Assembly (NCBI RefSeq): GCF_030676955.1
Contig: NZ_JAUUUU010000001.1
Span: forward strand, 124,001-188,000
Length of the DNA stretch: 64,000 nt
Source of the DNA: Porticoccus litoralis
Lineage (GTDB): Bacteria; Pseudomonadota; Gammaproteobacteria; Pseudomonadales; Porticoccaceae
Reading direction: 5' to 3'
The notes beneath the pieces were generated by a model. The model searched no databases. It saw only the letters and a program-made list of their open reading frames with translations, and was not told where the DNA came from. Positions 16,820 to 26,762 of this stretch are shown here, piece by piece. The translations under genes were made by a program, and so were the position numbers. The stretch's first letter is position 1; the number at the start of each line of letters is the position of its first letter.

Positions 16820-18145
16820 TTACTCGGGATAAGACCAATTTATCGTCACACCTTCCTGCCCGGGCGTTGCCGAAAACCCCTCACAAACCCAAAGATCTGC
16901 CACCGCCACCAGTTCACCATGGAGATAAATCAGTGGCACACGATCCCGCAGCCACGGCTCAAGACCATACTCCTGAAACAGAATTTTTAAGTTGTTCGAG
17001 CCCTGGCGACCTTGTGGCCGGCATCGTTCCCCGCCCCGACGAAAGCGTACTTCCAGCAAAGCATCGTCCGGGTGAGATAACCCCTCCCCCGTCGCTACTC
17101 TACTGAAAAGAGCGCTCTTATCTGGCAGAACCAGCGGCTCACTCACATCCCAGAAGAATGGCTCATCAGTTTCCGGTAACCCAGGCTGAATAGGTAACAG
17201 ATAGAGCCTGTGTTGATAGCGACGCAGTTGCGCACCTCCCCAGGTGATCTGAGGAGAGCCATCATTTCTGGCAGGTAACAATTCTTCTCGTAGCGCCGTC
17301 ATCACCTGGTGACCTGGCCGCGGAATATCGTGTTGTGCCAACCAGTACCGCAACAGGTTTCCCTGTCGCAGGCTATCAAACCCCTGAAACGAGTCGATAC
17401 AAATGCTCCAACCTAACCGCTCGGACCGCTCACCCACAGTCATCAGATCCTGAGAGGCCAATTCATCCACTAGCTGCTCATTGTCTCGACACAGAGCTGC
17501 ACTTGTCGCAATACGGGACGTATAGTCAGGCCAGCGGTCAGCCAGGTTTGGAATCACCTGGTGACGAATGTAATTGCGGTCATATTCAAGCTGCTCATTG
17601 CTCTCATCCTCAATCCAAGAAAGGCCTGTTGAGAGCGCATAATCCTGTAATTCCTGACGGGTAAACCTCAATAACGGGCGCAGTAATTCCCCATGGCCCA
17701 GAGGCCGACTAATCGGAATACCGCTCAGCCCCAAAGGCCCACTCCCACGCAGCAAACGATAGAGGACAGTTTCCGCCTGATCATCGGCATGGTGGGCCAA
17801 CAGGATCAACCCACCATCATCCAGGTAGCGTTCAAACACCTGGTAGCGGGCATCACGGGCGGCGGCTTCCAGCCCCTGACCCGCCGTTTCAACCTGCACC
17901 GTTTCAGATATCAGTGTGACACCCTGCTCACGACAGACCTGTTGGCAATGTTGCTGCCAGGCGTCAGCGTTTGGCGATAGCTGATGGTTAACATGGATCG
18001 CGATGACGTTCTCTTCACCCAGTATTTCCACCACACTGTGAAGCAATACATGGGAGTCGAGGCCCCCGCTGTAGCCAACATAGCAATGACTTGCCTGTTG
18101 CAGTCGAGGCAGAAAGGTAATGATCTGATCCGGGGTATAGGCCAT
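16820..18145 (-). CDS. tilS: tRNA(Ile)-lysidine synthase TilS
   Basis: Modifies C34 of tRNA-Ile(CAU) to lysidine so that it reads AUA; essential. The PP-loop ATP-binding motif is SGGLDS at residues 26-31, followed by AIHVNHQLSPNAD, LLAHHADDQAETVLYRLLRGSG and the PISRPLG/LLRPLL region. The C-terminal RRGGERCRPQGR segment belongs to the tRNA-binding domain. I chose the ATG at 18145 (441 residues); a GTG at 18187 would add 14 hydrophobic residues not seen in the family. In relatives tilS is next to accA; here another gene separates them. Confidence 0.93.
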   Translation of the reverse strand: MAYTPDQIITFLPRLQQASHCYVGYSGGLDSHVLLHSVVEILGEENVIAIHVNHQLSPNADAWQQHCQQVCREQGVTLISETVQVETAGQGLEAAARDARYQVFERYLDDGGLILLAHHADDQAETVLYRLLRGSGPLGLSGIPISRPLGHGELLRPLLRFTRQELQDYALSTGLSWIEDESNEQLEYDRNYIRHQVIPNLADRWPDYTSRIATSAALCRDNEQLVDELASQDLMTVGERSERLGWSICIDSFQGFDSLRQGNLLRYWLAQHDIPRPGHQVMTALREELLPARNDGSPQITWGGAQLRRYQHRLYLLPIQPGLPETDEPFFWDVSEPLVLPDKSALFSRVATGEGLSHPDDALLEVRFRRGGERCRPQGRQGSNNLKILFQEYGLEPWLRDRVPLIYLHGELVAVADLWVCEGFSATPGQEGVTINWSYPE

Positions 18146-18432
18146 GGGCTCAAAAACCAATAAGAGGCCGTAAAGTATAACTTGCACACATCAAGAACAA
18201 ACAATGTTTGCGAAGCTACATCACCTCAAACAGAGCACTAAAATCATCAGTACAAGCCACTTGGAATATGAGTGGTCCTAAGGCCCGACAAACTGGCTAT
18301 TTTTGTGACGTTATTGACATTTAGGTGTCTATACTTTTAGGTAACGGACGTAGCGGGAGAATGATCGGTCAATTAATACTAACAAGTAGTTGCCGATAGA
18401 TTACATCATGGTAGTCATACCGGGAGGTATCG

Positions 18433-19752
18433 ATGCCTATCAACAAATCCGGTGGAGCCGACAACAAAGTCCCGAAAAAAGGGGCTTTAACTCTGGAGGC
18501 ACTCCAGGAGGAAAATGACTTCTACCGGGGTAGAGGCGGGATCAGTGAAGAAAACCGTTCCTATGGTTACAAACCCGCTTTTTACGATATGGAAAGTGGC
18601 GTGGTTTACCCGTCAAAATTTGCCAATGGCCACGAAGCCCCCATGCATGTACTGGACGGACTTCCGGACGATGTGGTCGCGACCCGCCTCAACGATGGCA
18701 AGGTGACAGCGGTCCGCCCGGGAGTTATTTCCGGCTTCATGCAACGAGGACATTTCTATACTCGCGAACAGGCCGCTCTGGCCACCAGCCAATTGCGCGA
18801 CCGTACCCAGATGCTCAGTGATCCCCAGCAACATAACCAACTGCTGGATGCCTGGGAAAAATTTCTTGTTGATGAGGACTATCCCGGGGATTTGATCCGC
18901 CCGGTGGTGGGTGACTCCTGGCGGCGCTGTTACCAGTCCCAGACAGACCCTGAGTTACAGTATGCGCCGATCATCTCTGACACAGAACAGTTAAACCAGC
19001 GTCGCACGCTTCAGGCAGACCTGATGAAGGCTGCCAATCCCATCTTGCAGCGGGCATCGCAGGTACTGTTCCGCACAGACAGTCTAATTCTACTGGCAGA
19101 TGCCGACGGACTGATTCTTGACGCAAAAGCGGATGATGCCGTACTGAGCCAAGCCAGAGATATCAACCTGATCCAAGGTGGTGTCTGGAACGAAACAACT
19201 GCGGGCACCAACGCCATTGGCACAGCACTGGCTGCTGCGGAACCGGTTCAGCTTTATGGAGCTGAGCACTTCTGTGCAGGGATCAAACACTGGACCTGCT
19301 CTGCCGATGTCATCCGCGACCCCCACGATGGAAAGGTTCTGGGTGCAGTGGATTTATCAGGTCTCACGGACACCTACCAGAGCAATGCCCTGGATTTTGC
19401 CATCATGGCAGCACGGTTGATTGAATCTAATCTGGCAAAGGATTACTTCTATTCCAGACAACAGGTGATTGAAGCAACGCGTTCCATGTTCGTGGGATGG
19501 AAAACCGAGGGGCTCCTGGCATTTGACCGCCGAGGCCGACTGGTTAGAGCCAATCAACATGCCCATCAAACGCTGAAGCAATTGGGAGCCGATCTAGTGG
19601 TGAGCCCCCAGTGTCGCCTGCCGGCACTGGACGTCGACTTACCCTTGGCGTCAGCCAACGCCCCCGCATGGCTTCAGCAACAGCTTACTCTGCCAATTGA
19701 GTTAAAAAACCAGCGCGTAGGAACATTGGTCGTGTTATCCGCCCAGCATTAG
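18433..19752 (+). CDS. AcoR-like GAF/PAS sensory protein without AAA+ or DNA-binding domain
   Basis: 439 residues, not a known named gene. Residues about 155-385 match the input region of AcoR/DhaR-type sigma-54 activators: an SWRRC motif (162-166), a GAF domain (about 205-340) with GGVWNETTAGTNAIGT and AEHFCAGIKHWTCSADVIRDPHDGKVLGAVDLSG, then a PAS-like segment GLLAFDRRGRLVRANQHA. The AAA+ GAFTGA domain and the Fis-type helix-turn-helix that should follow are absent; the protein ends shortly after. Residues about 46-115 form a separate conserved-looking module (FYDMESGVVYP ... APMHVLDGLPDDVV ... GFMQRGHFYTREQAA) that I cannot assign. The start has a strong GGAGG 5 nt upstream. It stands alone between divergent tilS and convergent accA. 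It may sense a small molecule and act through a protein partner; this is inference. Confidence 0.7.
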   Translation: MPINKSGGADNKVPKKGALTLEALQEENDFYRGRGGISEENRSYGYKPAFYDMESGVVYPSKFANGHEAPMHVLDGLPDDVVATRLNDGKVTAVRPGVISGFMQRGHFYTREQAALATSQLRDRTQMLSDPQQHNQLLDAWEKFLVDEDYPGDLIRPVVGDSWRRCYQSQTDPELQYAPIISDTEQLNQRRTLQADLMKAANPILQRASQVLFRTDSLILLADADGLILDAKADDAVLSQARDINLIQGGVWNETTAGTNAIGTALAAAEPVQLYGAEHFCAGIKHWTCSADVIRDPHDGKVLGAVDLSGLTDTYQSNALDFAIMAARLIESNLAKDYFYSRQQVIEATRSMFVGWKTEGLLAFDRRGRLVRANQHAHQTLKQLGADLVVSPQCRLPALDVDLPLASANAPAWLQQQLTLPIELKNQRVGTLVVLSAQH

Positions 19753-19774
19753 CGGGCGGCATGGGGAAATTAAT

Positions 19775-20725
<951 letters not shown>

Positions 20726-20838
20726 AGGGCCACATATCCACAGTGTTATAGAAACATCTCACCTCCACTTGGAGGGAAGGCCAATTGTACTGACAGCGCT
20801 GACGAATTCCTACCCGCAATCGGGCCTGTTAACAGGCA

Positions 20839-23800
20839 CTAAAACCTTAACTGGACACCTGAGCTGCCAAACAACTCGCGCAGTTTGTGCAGCAAATCAT
20901 CATCCGGGGCTACGGACCACTGCTCTCCCAGTGCGATTTCACCTTTGGCACTGTCGGTATGATAGAGAATCCGCACCGGGCAACTGCCCTGCTGATAGGG
21001 CAACATAATATCTGCCATCTGCTCGAGCCAACTGCCACTGAGCTTATCCCGATGAATTTTGATAGCAATACTCTTCAGGTAATTAGCTCTGGCTTCGAAG
21101 AGGCTGCGCACAGAATCTGCGCGCATTTTCAGGCCGCCGGTATAGTCATCCTCTGATATCTGACCCTCCACCACCAGCAAGGCATCCTTCTCTATCTTGT
21201 CCCGGTGTTCGCGGAAAATATCTGCAAACACGGCAACTTCAATACGTGCACTGCGATCGTCGAGAGTCATCACCGCCATGTTATCGCCGCGTTTGGTTTT
21301 AATGACGCGCATTCCAACCACGAGACCTGCCACCAACTGCGCTTTTTTATCCGGTTTCAAGTCGACGATGCGAGCGCCGACAAAATGTTTTAACTCTTCC
21401 AGGTACTCATCGACTGGGTGTCCTGTGAGGTACAGGCCCAATGTATCCTTCTCACCCCTGAGACGTTCCTTGGCGGTCAGGCTGCGCTGCCGTTGAAAAG
21501 ACTGATAACCGATTTCGGGGGCGCTTTCCTGAGGCGTCGATCCAAACAGATCCGACATGCCGCAATCAGTATTTCGCGTGTGCTGCTCTGCCATTTTGAC
21601 CGCCTCCTCCATGGCCGCCAGCATCACCGCCCGTCGATATCCAATTTCTCCGTCCGGGCCGATGGTATCCAGCGCTCCAGAGCGAATCAGCGCCTCCAGG
21701 GCGCGCTTGTTGACCCGATGGGCATCAACCCTGGCGCAAAAATCAAACAGATCTGAGAATCCCCCCCCCGTTTCCCGGGCAGCAATAATACTGTTCACCG
21801 GACCCTCGCCGAGGCCCTTGATGGCACCCAGGCCATAAATCACCTCGCCCTCTGGGGACACAGTAAACATAAACTGACCGCGATTGACGTCAGGTGGTAA
21901 CAGCGCCAGGTTCATGGAGCGGCATTCTTCAGTCAGGGTGACCACCTTGTCGGTATTCTGCATATCCGCCGACAACACTGCGGCCATAAATTCTGCAGGA
22001 TAATGTTGCTTTAACCAGGCCGTCTGGTAGGCCAGCAATGCATAGGCCGCCGAATGCGATTTGTTAAAACCGTAGCCGGCAAATTTTTCTACCAGATCAA
22101 AAATTTTAATAGCCAGATCTGGATCTACACCCTGTTCTTTTGCACCATCTTCAAAGATTTCACGCTGCTTCGCCATTTCCTCGGGTTTTTTCTTACCCAT
22201 CGCCCGGCGCAACATATCTGCACCACCGAGGGTATACCCCGCCAGCACCTGAGCGATCTGCATGACCTGTTCCTGATAGACGATGACACCGTAGGTGGGC
22301 TCCAGGACTGGCTTGAGACTCCCATGTTGAAATTTGGAGTCCGGGTACGCCACTTCAGCACGCCCGTGTTTGCGGTTGATAAAGTCATCCACCATGCCGG
22401 ATTGCAGGGGACCCGGTCGAAACAACGCCACCAGCGCCACAATATCCTCAAAGCAGCTTGGCTCAACGCGCTTGATCAAATCCTTCATGCCACGGGATTC
22501 CAACTGGAACACCGCGGTGGTTTCAGCTCGCTGCATCAGACCATAGGTGGCAGGATCATCGAGCGGAATAGCCTCTAGCTCGATTTTTTCCTCTGCATCC
22601 TCACCCACACGATCATTCACCATCTTTACTGCCCAGTCGATGATGGTCAGCGTGCGCAAGCCGAGAAAATCGAACTTCACCAGGCCCGCCTGTTCAACAT
22701 CATCCTTGTCAAACTGAGTGACGAGGCCCTCACCCGTCTCATCACAATACAGCGGCGCGAAATCCGTCAGCGTGGTCGGAGCGATGACCACACCACCCGC
22801 ATGTTTGCCGACGTTTCGGGTAATGCCCTCAAGTTGCAGGGCCATTTCCCAAATCTCCTGAGCTTCTTCATCCGTGTCCAGGAATTCTTTCAGCACTTCT
22901 TCCTGGGCAACGGCTTTCTCGAGAGTCATGCCAATATCCGGCGGAATCATTTTCGAAAGCTTGTCCGCCAGACCATAGGATTTACCCTGTACCCTGGCAA
23001 CATCACGCACCACCGCTTTGGCCGCCATGGTGCCGAAGGTAATAATCTGGGAAACAGCATCACGGCCGTAACGATCAGCCACGTAAGCAATTACCCGATC
23101 CCGGTTGTCCATGCAGAAATCAATATCGAAATCGGGCATTGATACCCGCTCCGGGTTGAGAAAGCGCTCAAACAGCAGGTCATATTCCAAAGGGTCCAGA
23201 TCCGTAATACCCAACGCATAGGCCACCAGAGAGCCAGCCCCCGAACCCCGGCCTGGCCCAACGGGAATATCGTTATTTTTGGCCCAGCGGATAAAGTCCA
23301 TCACAATCAGGAAGTAACCGGGGAATCCCATCTGGATAATGATATCCAGCTCAAAACGCAATCGATCCAGGTAAACCTGACGTTGCTGCTCGTAGTCTTC
23401 GGCAGCGTCATCTAGCAGCGTCAACAATCGCTCTTCCAGTCCTTCCCAGGAGACCTTCTCGAAATAACTGTCAGTTGTCATGCCCTCCGGGATCGGATAT
23501 TCCGGCAGAAAATATTCACCCAGTTTGAGTTCCAGATTGCAGCGCCGGGCAATTTCGACAGAATTTTCCAGCGCCTCGGGGATATCACTGAACAATTCCA
23601 GCATCTCTTCCGGTGAACGCAGATACTGCTGATCGCTATATCTCCGCTCCCGACGGGGATCGTCCAAGACCCGCCCTTCCCCAATGCAAACCCTGGCCTC
23701 GTGGGCCTCAAATTGATCAACACTGAGAAAGCGCACATCGTTGGTGGCTACAACGGGGCAATCGGTATCAGCCGCCAGGGAAACTGCCCGGTGGATGTAG

Positions 23801-24333
23801 CTTTCTTCCCCCATTCTCCCCGTACGTGTTAATTCAAGATAAAAGCGACCGGGAAACTCATCTTGCCATTGCGACAAAAGCTGTTTTGCCTGTGACGTTT
23901 TATCACCCAGAAGGGCCTGACCAACATCACTGAATCGCCCGGCAAGCACAATCAGCCCCTTGGCAGCTTCAGTGATCCAGTCACGGCGAATATACGGTTT
24001 ACCCTGAATCTGCCCTTCCTGGTAGGCCCGGGAGATAAGGTTGGTCAGGTTGCGGTAACCCTGCTGATCCATCACCAGAAAAGTGAGATTAAACGTAGCG
24101 TCATCCGGCAGATCACCAGCCACTTCAAGGTCGGCACCGCAGATCGGTTTGATGCCCGCACCCTGTGCCGCCTTGTAAAACTTCACCAGGCCATAAAAGT
24201 TACACACATCCGTTAATGCCACCGCTGGCATGGATAACTCGGAGATAGTTTTTACCAGGGGTTTAAGACGCACAATGCCGTCGACCAGTGAATATTCACT
24301 GTGCACACGTAAGTGAACAAAAGATGGTTTCAT
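20839..24333 (-). CDS. dnaE: DNA polymerase III alpha subunit
   Basis: Catalytic subunit of the replicative polymerase, 1164 residues. The N-terminal PHP domain begins FVHLRVHSEYSLVDG. The family-C polymerase catalytic aspartates lie in MPDFDIDFCMDNRD, with GPGRGSGAGSLVAYALGITDLDPL upstream and the helix-hairpin-helix and OB domains in the C-terminal third (VVGMRVIKTKRGDNMAVMTLDD). The C-terminal end is the tau-binding region. It sits between accA and, unusually, a WS/DGAT gene where rnhB would be its usual upstream neighbour. Confidence 0.98.
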   Translation of the reverse strand: MKPSFVHLRVHSEYSLVDGIVRLKPLVKTISELSMPAVALTDVCNFYGLVKFYKAAQGAGIKPICGADLEVAGDLPDDATFNLTFLVMDQQGYRNLTNLISRAYQEGQIQGKPYIRRDWITEAAKGLIVLAGRFSDVGQALLGDKTSQAKQLLSQWQDEFPGRFYLELTRTGRMGEESYIHRAVSLAADTDCPVVATNDVRFLSVDQFEAHEARVCIGEGRVLDDPRRERRYSDQQYLRSPEEMLELFSDIPEALENSVEIARRCNLELKLGEYFLPEYPIPEGMTTDSYFEKVSWEGLEERLLTLLDDAAEDYEQQRQVYLDRLRFELDIIIQMGFPGYFLIVMDFIRWAKNNDIPVGPGRGSGAGSLVAYALGITDLDPLEYDLLFERFLNPERVSMPDFDIDFCMDNRDRVIAYVADRYGRDAVSQIITFGTMAAKAVVRDVARVQGKSYGLADKLSKMIPPDIGMTLEKAVAQEEVLKEFLDTDEEAQEIWEMALQLEGITRNVGKHAGGVVIAPTTLTDFAPLYCDETGEGLVTQFDKDDVEQAGLVKFDFLGLRTLTIIDWAVKMVNDRVGEDAEEKIELEAIPLDDPATYGLMQRAETTAVFQLESRGMKDLIKRVEPSCFEDIVALVALFRPGPLQSGMVDDFINRKHGRAEVAYPDSKFQHGSLKPVLEPTYGVIVYQEQVMQIAQVLAGYTLGGADMLRRAMGKKKPEEMAKQREIFEDGAKEQGVDPDLAIKIFDLVEKFAGYGFNKSHSAAYALLAYQTAWLKQHYPAEFMAAVLSADMQNTDKVVTLTEECRSMNLALLPPDVNRGQFMFTVSPEGEVIYGLGAIKGLGEGPVNSIIAARETGGGFSDLFDFCARVDAHRVNKRALEALIRSGALDTIGPDGEIGYRRAVMLAAMEEAVKMAEQHTRNTDCGMSDLFGSTPQESAPEIGYQSFQRQRSLTAKERLRGEKDTLGLYLTGHPVDEYLEELKHFVGARIVDLKPDKKAQLVAGLVVGMRVIKTKRGDNMAVMTLDDRSARIEVAVFADIFREHRDKIEKDALLVVEGQISEDDYTGGLKMRADSVRSLFEARANYLKSIAIKIHRDKLSGSWLEQMADIMLPYQQGSCPVRILYHTDSAKGEIALGEQWSVAPDDDLLHKLRELFGSSGVQLRF

Positions 24334-24362
24334 AGAACTCTACAATGCTTGAATGGGAAAGT

Positions 24363-24382
24363 TGGTCAGTGTCGACTGACCA
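24363..24382. other. Perfect 8-bp inverted repeat between WS/DGAT and dnaE
   Basis: TGGTCAGT and ACTGACCA are separated by GTCG in the 84-bp gap between the acyltransferase stop and the dnaE start. There is no clear T-run. It could be a weak terminator for the acyltransferase gene or an operator for dnaE. Confidence 0.35.
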
Positions 24383-24417
24383 CTCATTGAGGCCATATAC
24401 ACCTTTTCCCCTACGGG

Positions 24418-25941
24418 TTATCCGGCCTTACGTGGTCTTCCCCGGCTACCGCCCGGAGTTCGCTTTGCCGTTTTTGGGATGCGAACTTTATGGATTACTT
24501 CCCCTTCCGCACCTTCACACTGGTTGGCGGCAGCACATTTCAGCTCGGCAAATGAGCGTTCCCAGCAGGCTTCCATGAACTCCGGATCAGGGAGTGCGTC
24601 GCGATCAGACTGAAACGAGACGCTGATGCGGCCATTGTAGCTGACTGCGTTAAACATCAGGGTCAAACCCTCGACCAGCGGAGCCAACGCAGAAACATAC
24701 AGCAACTTGGCACCCCGCATGTACAGGGGCATTTGCGGGCCGGGCACATTGGTGAGCACGCAATTACCTATAGCAGCCAGGGTCTTTCGTGACAGGTGAC
24801 TATGGGTGGCAACACCAATGCCCAGCGCCAGAGTAAAAGACGGCATATGCTTGGTAATATCCGTCATGTCCTTGGCCCCATGGGCATTTTCCAGTGCCGC
24901 ACTGGTAGAGGTATCCCATTGAATGGCTTCGAGACGCTCCAGAGGATCTGCAACCTGGCTGTGAATGGGTGGCGTCATCACCGCCATGGTCTCAGCATTC
25001 GGCTTGCCTTTTGTGTCCTGGCGAACAGGCACAATTGCCCGCAGGGAATGAAAGGGCAGCTCGTCTTTATCCTGAAGATAGTAATGAAGCGCGCCGCCAC
25101 ACAAAGCCAGCAACACATCATTGATGGTTGCCCCTCTCACCGCGTTTTTAATCAGCTTGAGCTCTTCAAAGTTCCACTCGACACCGCCAAATACCCGGTG
25201 GGGTGAGACATGATCGTTATTGAAGCGGGTCTCCGGCCTGACGATAGTCGCTTCTGGCTCCATATCTCTGTTGCGTGCTTTTGCCAGTAATCGTTTGCCA
25301 ATGGAGGGGATGGCATTAATCATGTCAAACCCGGTTTCAAAGCTGTGTTTGTAATTATTCAGCAACGTATTGACGATCAGGTCCTTAACCGGTGGTTTTG
25401 GTTCTGGTGTCCAAGCCTGCTCACCAATACCCACATCCGGTTCCGGCGTTTTATCATGAAAGCGACTAGCCAGATCAATAACTGCAGCACCATCCATTGC
25501 ACAGTGATGCACCTTGGTAAACACGGCAAAGGAACCCTTAGGTAGCCAGGAGATATTATCCAGCCCCTCAATAACATAGGTTTCCCATAAGGGTTTTGAC
25601 ATATCCAGAGGGCGGGAGTGAAGCCTCGACACCAGGATGGAAAACTGTCGCCAGTCTCCAGGTTTCGGCAAAGCCAGGTGGCGGACGTGGTATTCGAGAT
25701 CAAAGTTTTCATCATCGACCCAGTAGGGATGGTCAATATCGAAAGGCATGCGCATCAGCTTGGAGCGAAAGACGTGGGAAATATGCAGTCTTTCCCGAAT
25801 ATGGCCGAGAATACTTTTAAAGCGGACTTGCTTACCGGGTGCAGTCGATTGATCGTAGATATAGAGCAGCCCTAAGTGGCCAGGTGTAGAAGGGGTTTCG
25901 GCATAAAGGTAGACAGCGTCTTGGCCATTAAGCTGTTTCAT
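24418..25941 (-). CDS. Wax ester synthase / diacylglycerol acyltransferase (WS/DGAT)
   Basis: Bifunctional acyltransferase making wax esters and/or triacylglycerol from acyl-CoA, membrane- and lipid-body-associated. The catalytic HHxxxDG motif is at about 145-151 (VHHCAMDGAAV), with the PLW motif in SKPLWETYVIEGL and the ND motif in ATINDVLLALCGGAL; the C-terminal NVPGPQMPLYM and GLTLMFNAVSYNG segments are typical. The ATG at 25941 (507 residues) has AGGA 6 nt upstream; an ATG two codons earlier is too close to it. The tail ends in a short Arg/Lys/Gly-rich run. Placement between rnhB and dnaE is unusual and, with a 218-bp upstream gap, suggests its own promoter. Confidence 0.9.
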   Translation of the reverse strand: MKQLNGQDAVYLYAETPSTPGHLGLLYIYDQSTAPGKQVRFKSILGHIRERLHISHVFRSKLMRMPFDIDHPYWVDDENFDLEYHVRHLALPKPGDWRQFSILVSRLHSRPLDMSKPLWETYVIEGLDNISWLPKGSFAVFTKVHHCAMDGAAVIDLASRFHDKTPEPDVGIGEQAWTPEPKPPVKDLIVNTLLNNYKHSFETGFDMINAIPSIGKRLLAKARNRDMEPEATIVRPETRFNNDHVSPHRVFGGVEWNFEELKLIKNAVRGATINDVLLALCGGALHYYLQDKDELPFHSLRAIVPVRQDTKGKPNAETMAVMTPPIHSQVADPLERLEAIQWDTSTSAALENAHGAKDMTDITKHMPSFTLALGIGVATHSHLSRKTLAAIGNCVLTNVPGPQMPLYMRGAKLLYVSALAPLVEGLTLMFNAVSYNGRISVSFQSDRDALPDPEFMEACWERSFAELKCAAANQCEGAEGEVIHKVRIPKTAKRTPGGSRGRPRKAG

Positions 25942-26159
25942 AAGCATTCCTACAGTGAGCGTAGAGACCTTGCGCCACCAGACACTACTGAAATGGCCAC
26001 ACAGGTTCCTGATGATGTTTATGATCCCTTCTGTTTGGCCCTGAAAAGTCTCTGGCCAACCATCTCGAACAAGGGGAATTTAATAGTCCCTAGCATAGCA
26101 AACTCTATCCTAGATGATAGTCGTCGGCTGTCACGAAAAAATATTCTTAAAAATAACTG

Positions 26160-26762
26160 CTAACGGGAAGTATCAGCCAACATACTTTTGACAGGCTCGA
26201 AGGAACGGCGGTGGATAGCACAGGGGCCATGGCGCTCTAATGCTGCCCGATGCTGCTTGGTGCCATAGCCTTTGTGTGCCGAAAACCCATATTCGGGATA
26301 TAACTCGTCAAACTGGCACATTTCACTGTCACGGCACACCTTGGCCAGAATGGATGCGGCACTGATTGCCGGGACCAAAGCATCGCCCTTGATCACGGTT
26401 TCGCCCGTGTATTGCCATTTCGGCATGCGATTGCCGTCAACGGCCACGTATTCCGGAGCCACAGCCAACCCCTCGACAGCTCTAGCCATCGCAATCATGG
26501 TGGCTTGCAGGATATTGTGTGTATCGATCTCCTCAACGCTAGCTCTGGCAATATGCCAATAGAGAGCTTTTTCCTTAATCTCTTCGCTCAGTGCCTGCCG
26601 ACGTATTTCGGAGAGTTTTTTTGAGTCAGCCAAACCAGAAATCGGACGTGATGGGTCGAGAATGACGGCTGCTGTTACCACATCGCCGGCGAGCGGGCCG
26701 CGACCTACCTCGTCGACACCCGCCAGAAGTACACCTTCATAAGACAGAGCGTAAGATTTCAT
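26160..26762 (-). CDS. rnhB: Ribonuclease HII
   Basis: Removes RNA from RNA-DNA hybrids, including misincorporated ribonucleotides. 200 residues. Active-site residues are in LLAGVDEVGRGPLAGDVV (Asp-Glu), ILDPSRPISGLADSKKLS and KGDALVPAISAASILAKVCRD, with the C-terminal HKGYGTKQHRAAL. The start overlaps the lpxB stop by 4 bp (ATGA), indicating translational coupling. Confidence 0.97.
   Translation of the reverse strand: MKSYALSYEGVLLAGVDEVGRGPLAGDVVTAAVILDPSRPISGLADSKKLSEIRRQALSEEIKEKALYWHIARASVEEIDTHNILQATMIAMARAVEGLAVAPEYVAVDGNRMPKWQYTGETVIKGDALVPAISAASILAKVCRDSEMCQFDELYPEYGFSAHKGYGTKQHRAALERHGPCAIHRRSFEPVKSMLADTSR

Noticed and set aside
18316..18337. TTGACA and TATACT upstream of the sensory gene as a promoter
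   Set aside because: The hexamers are only 10 bp apart, too close for sigma-70; a promoter must exist in the gap but I could not place it.
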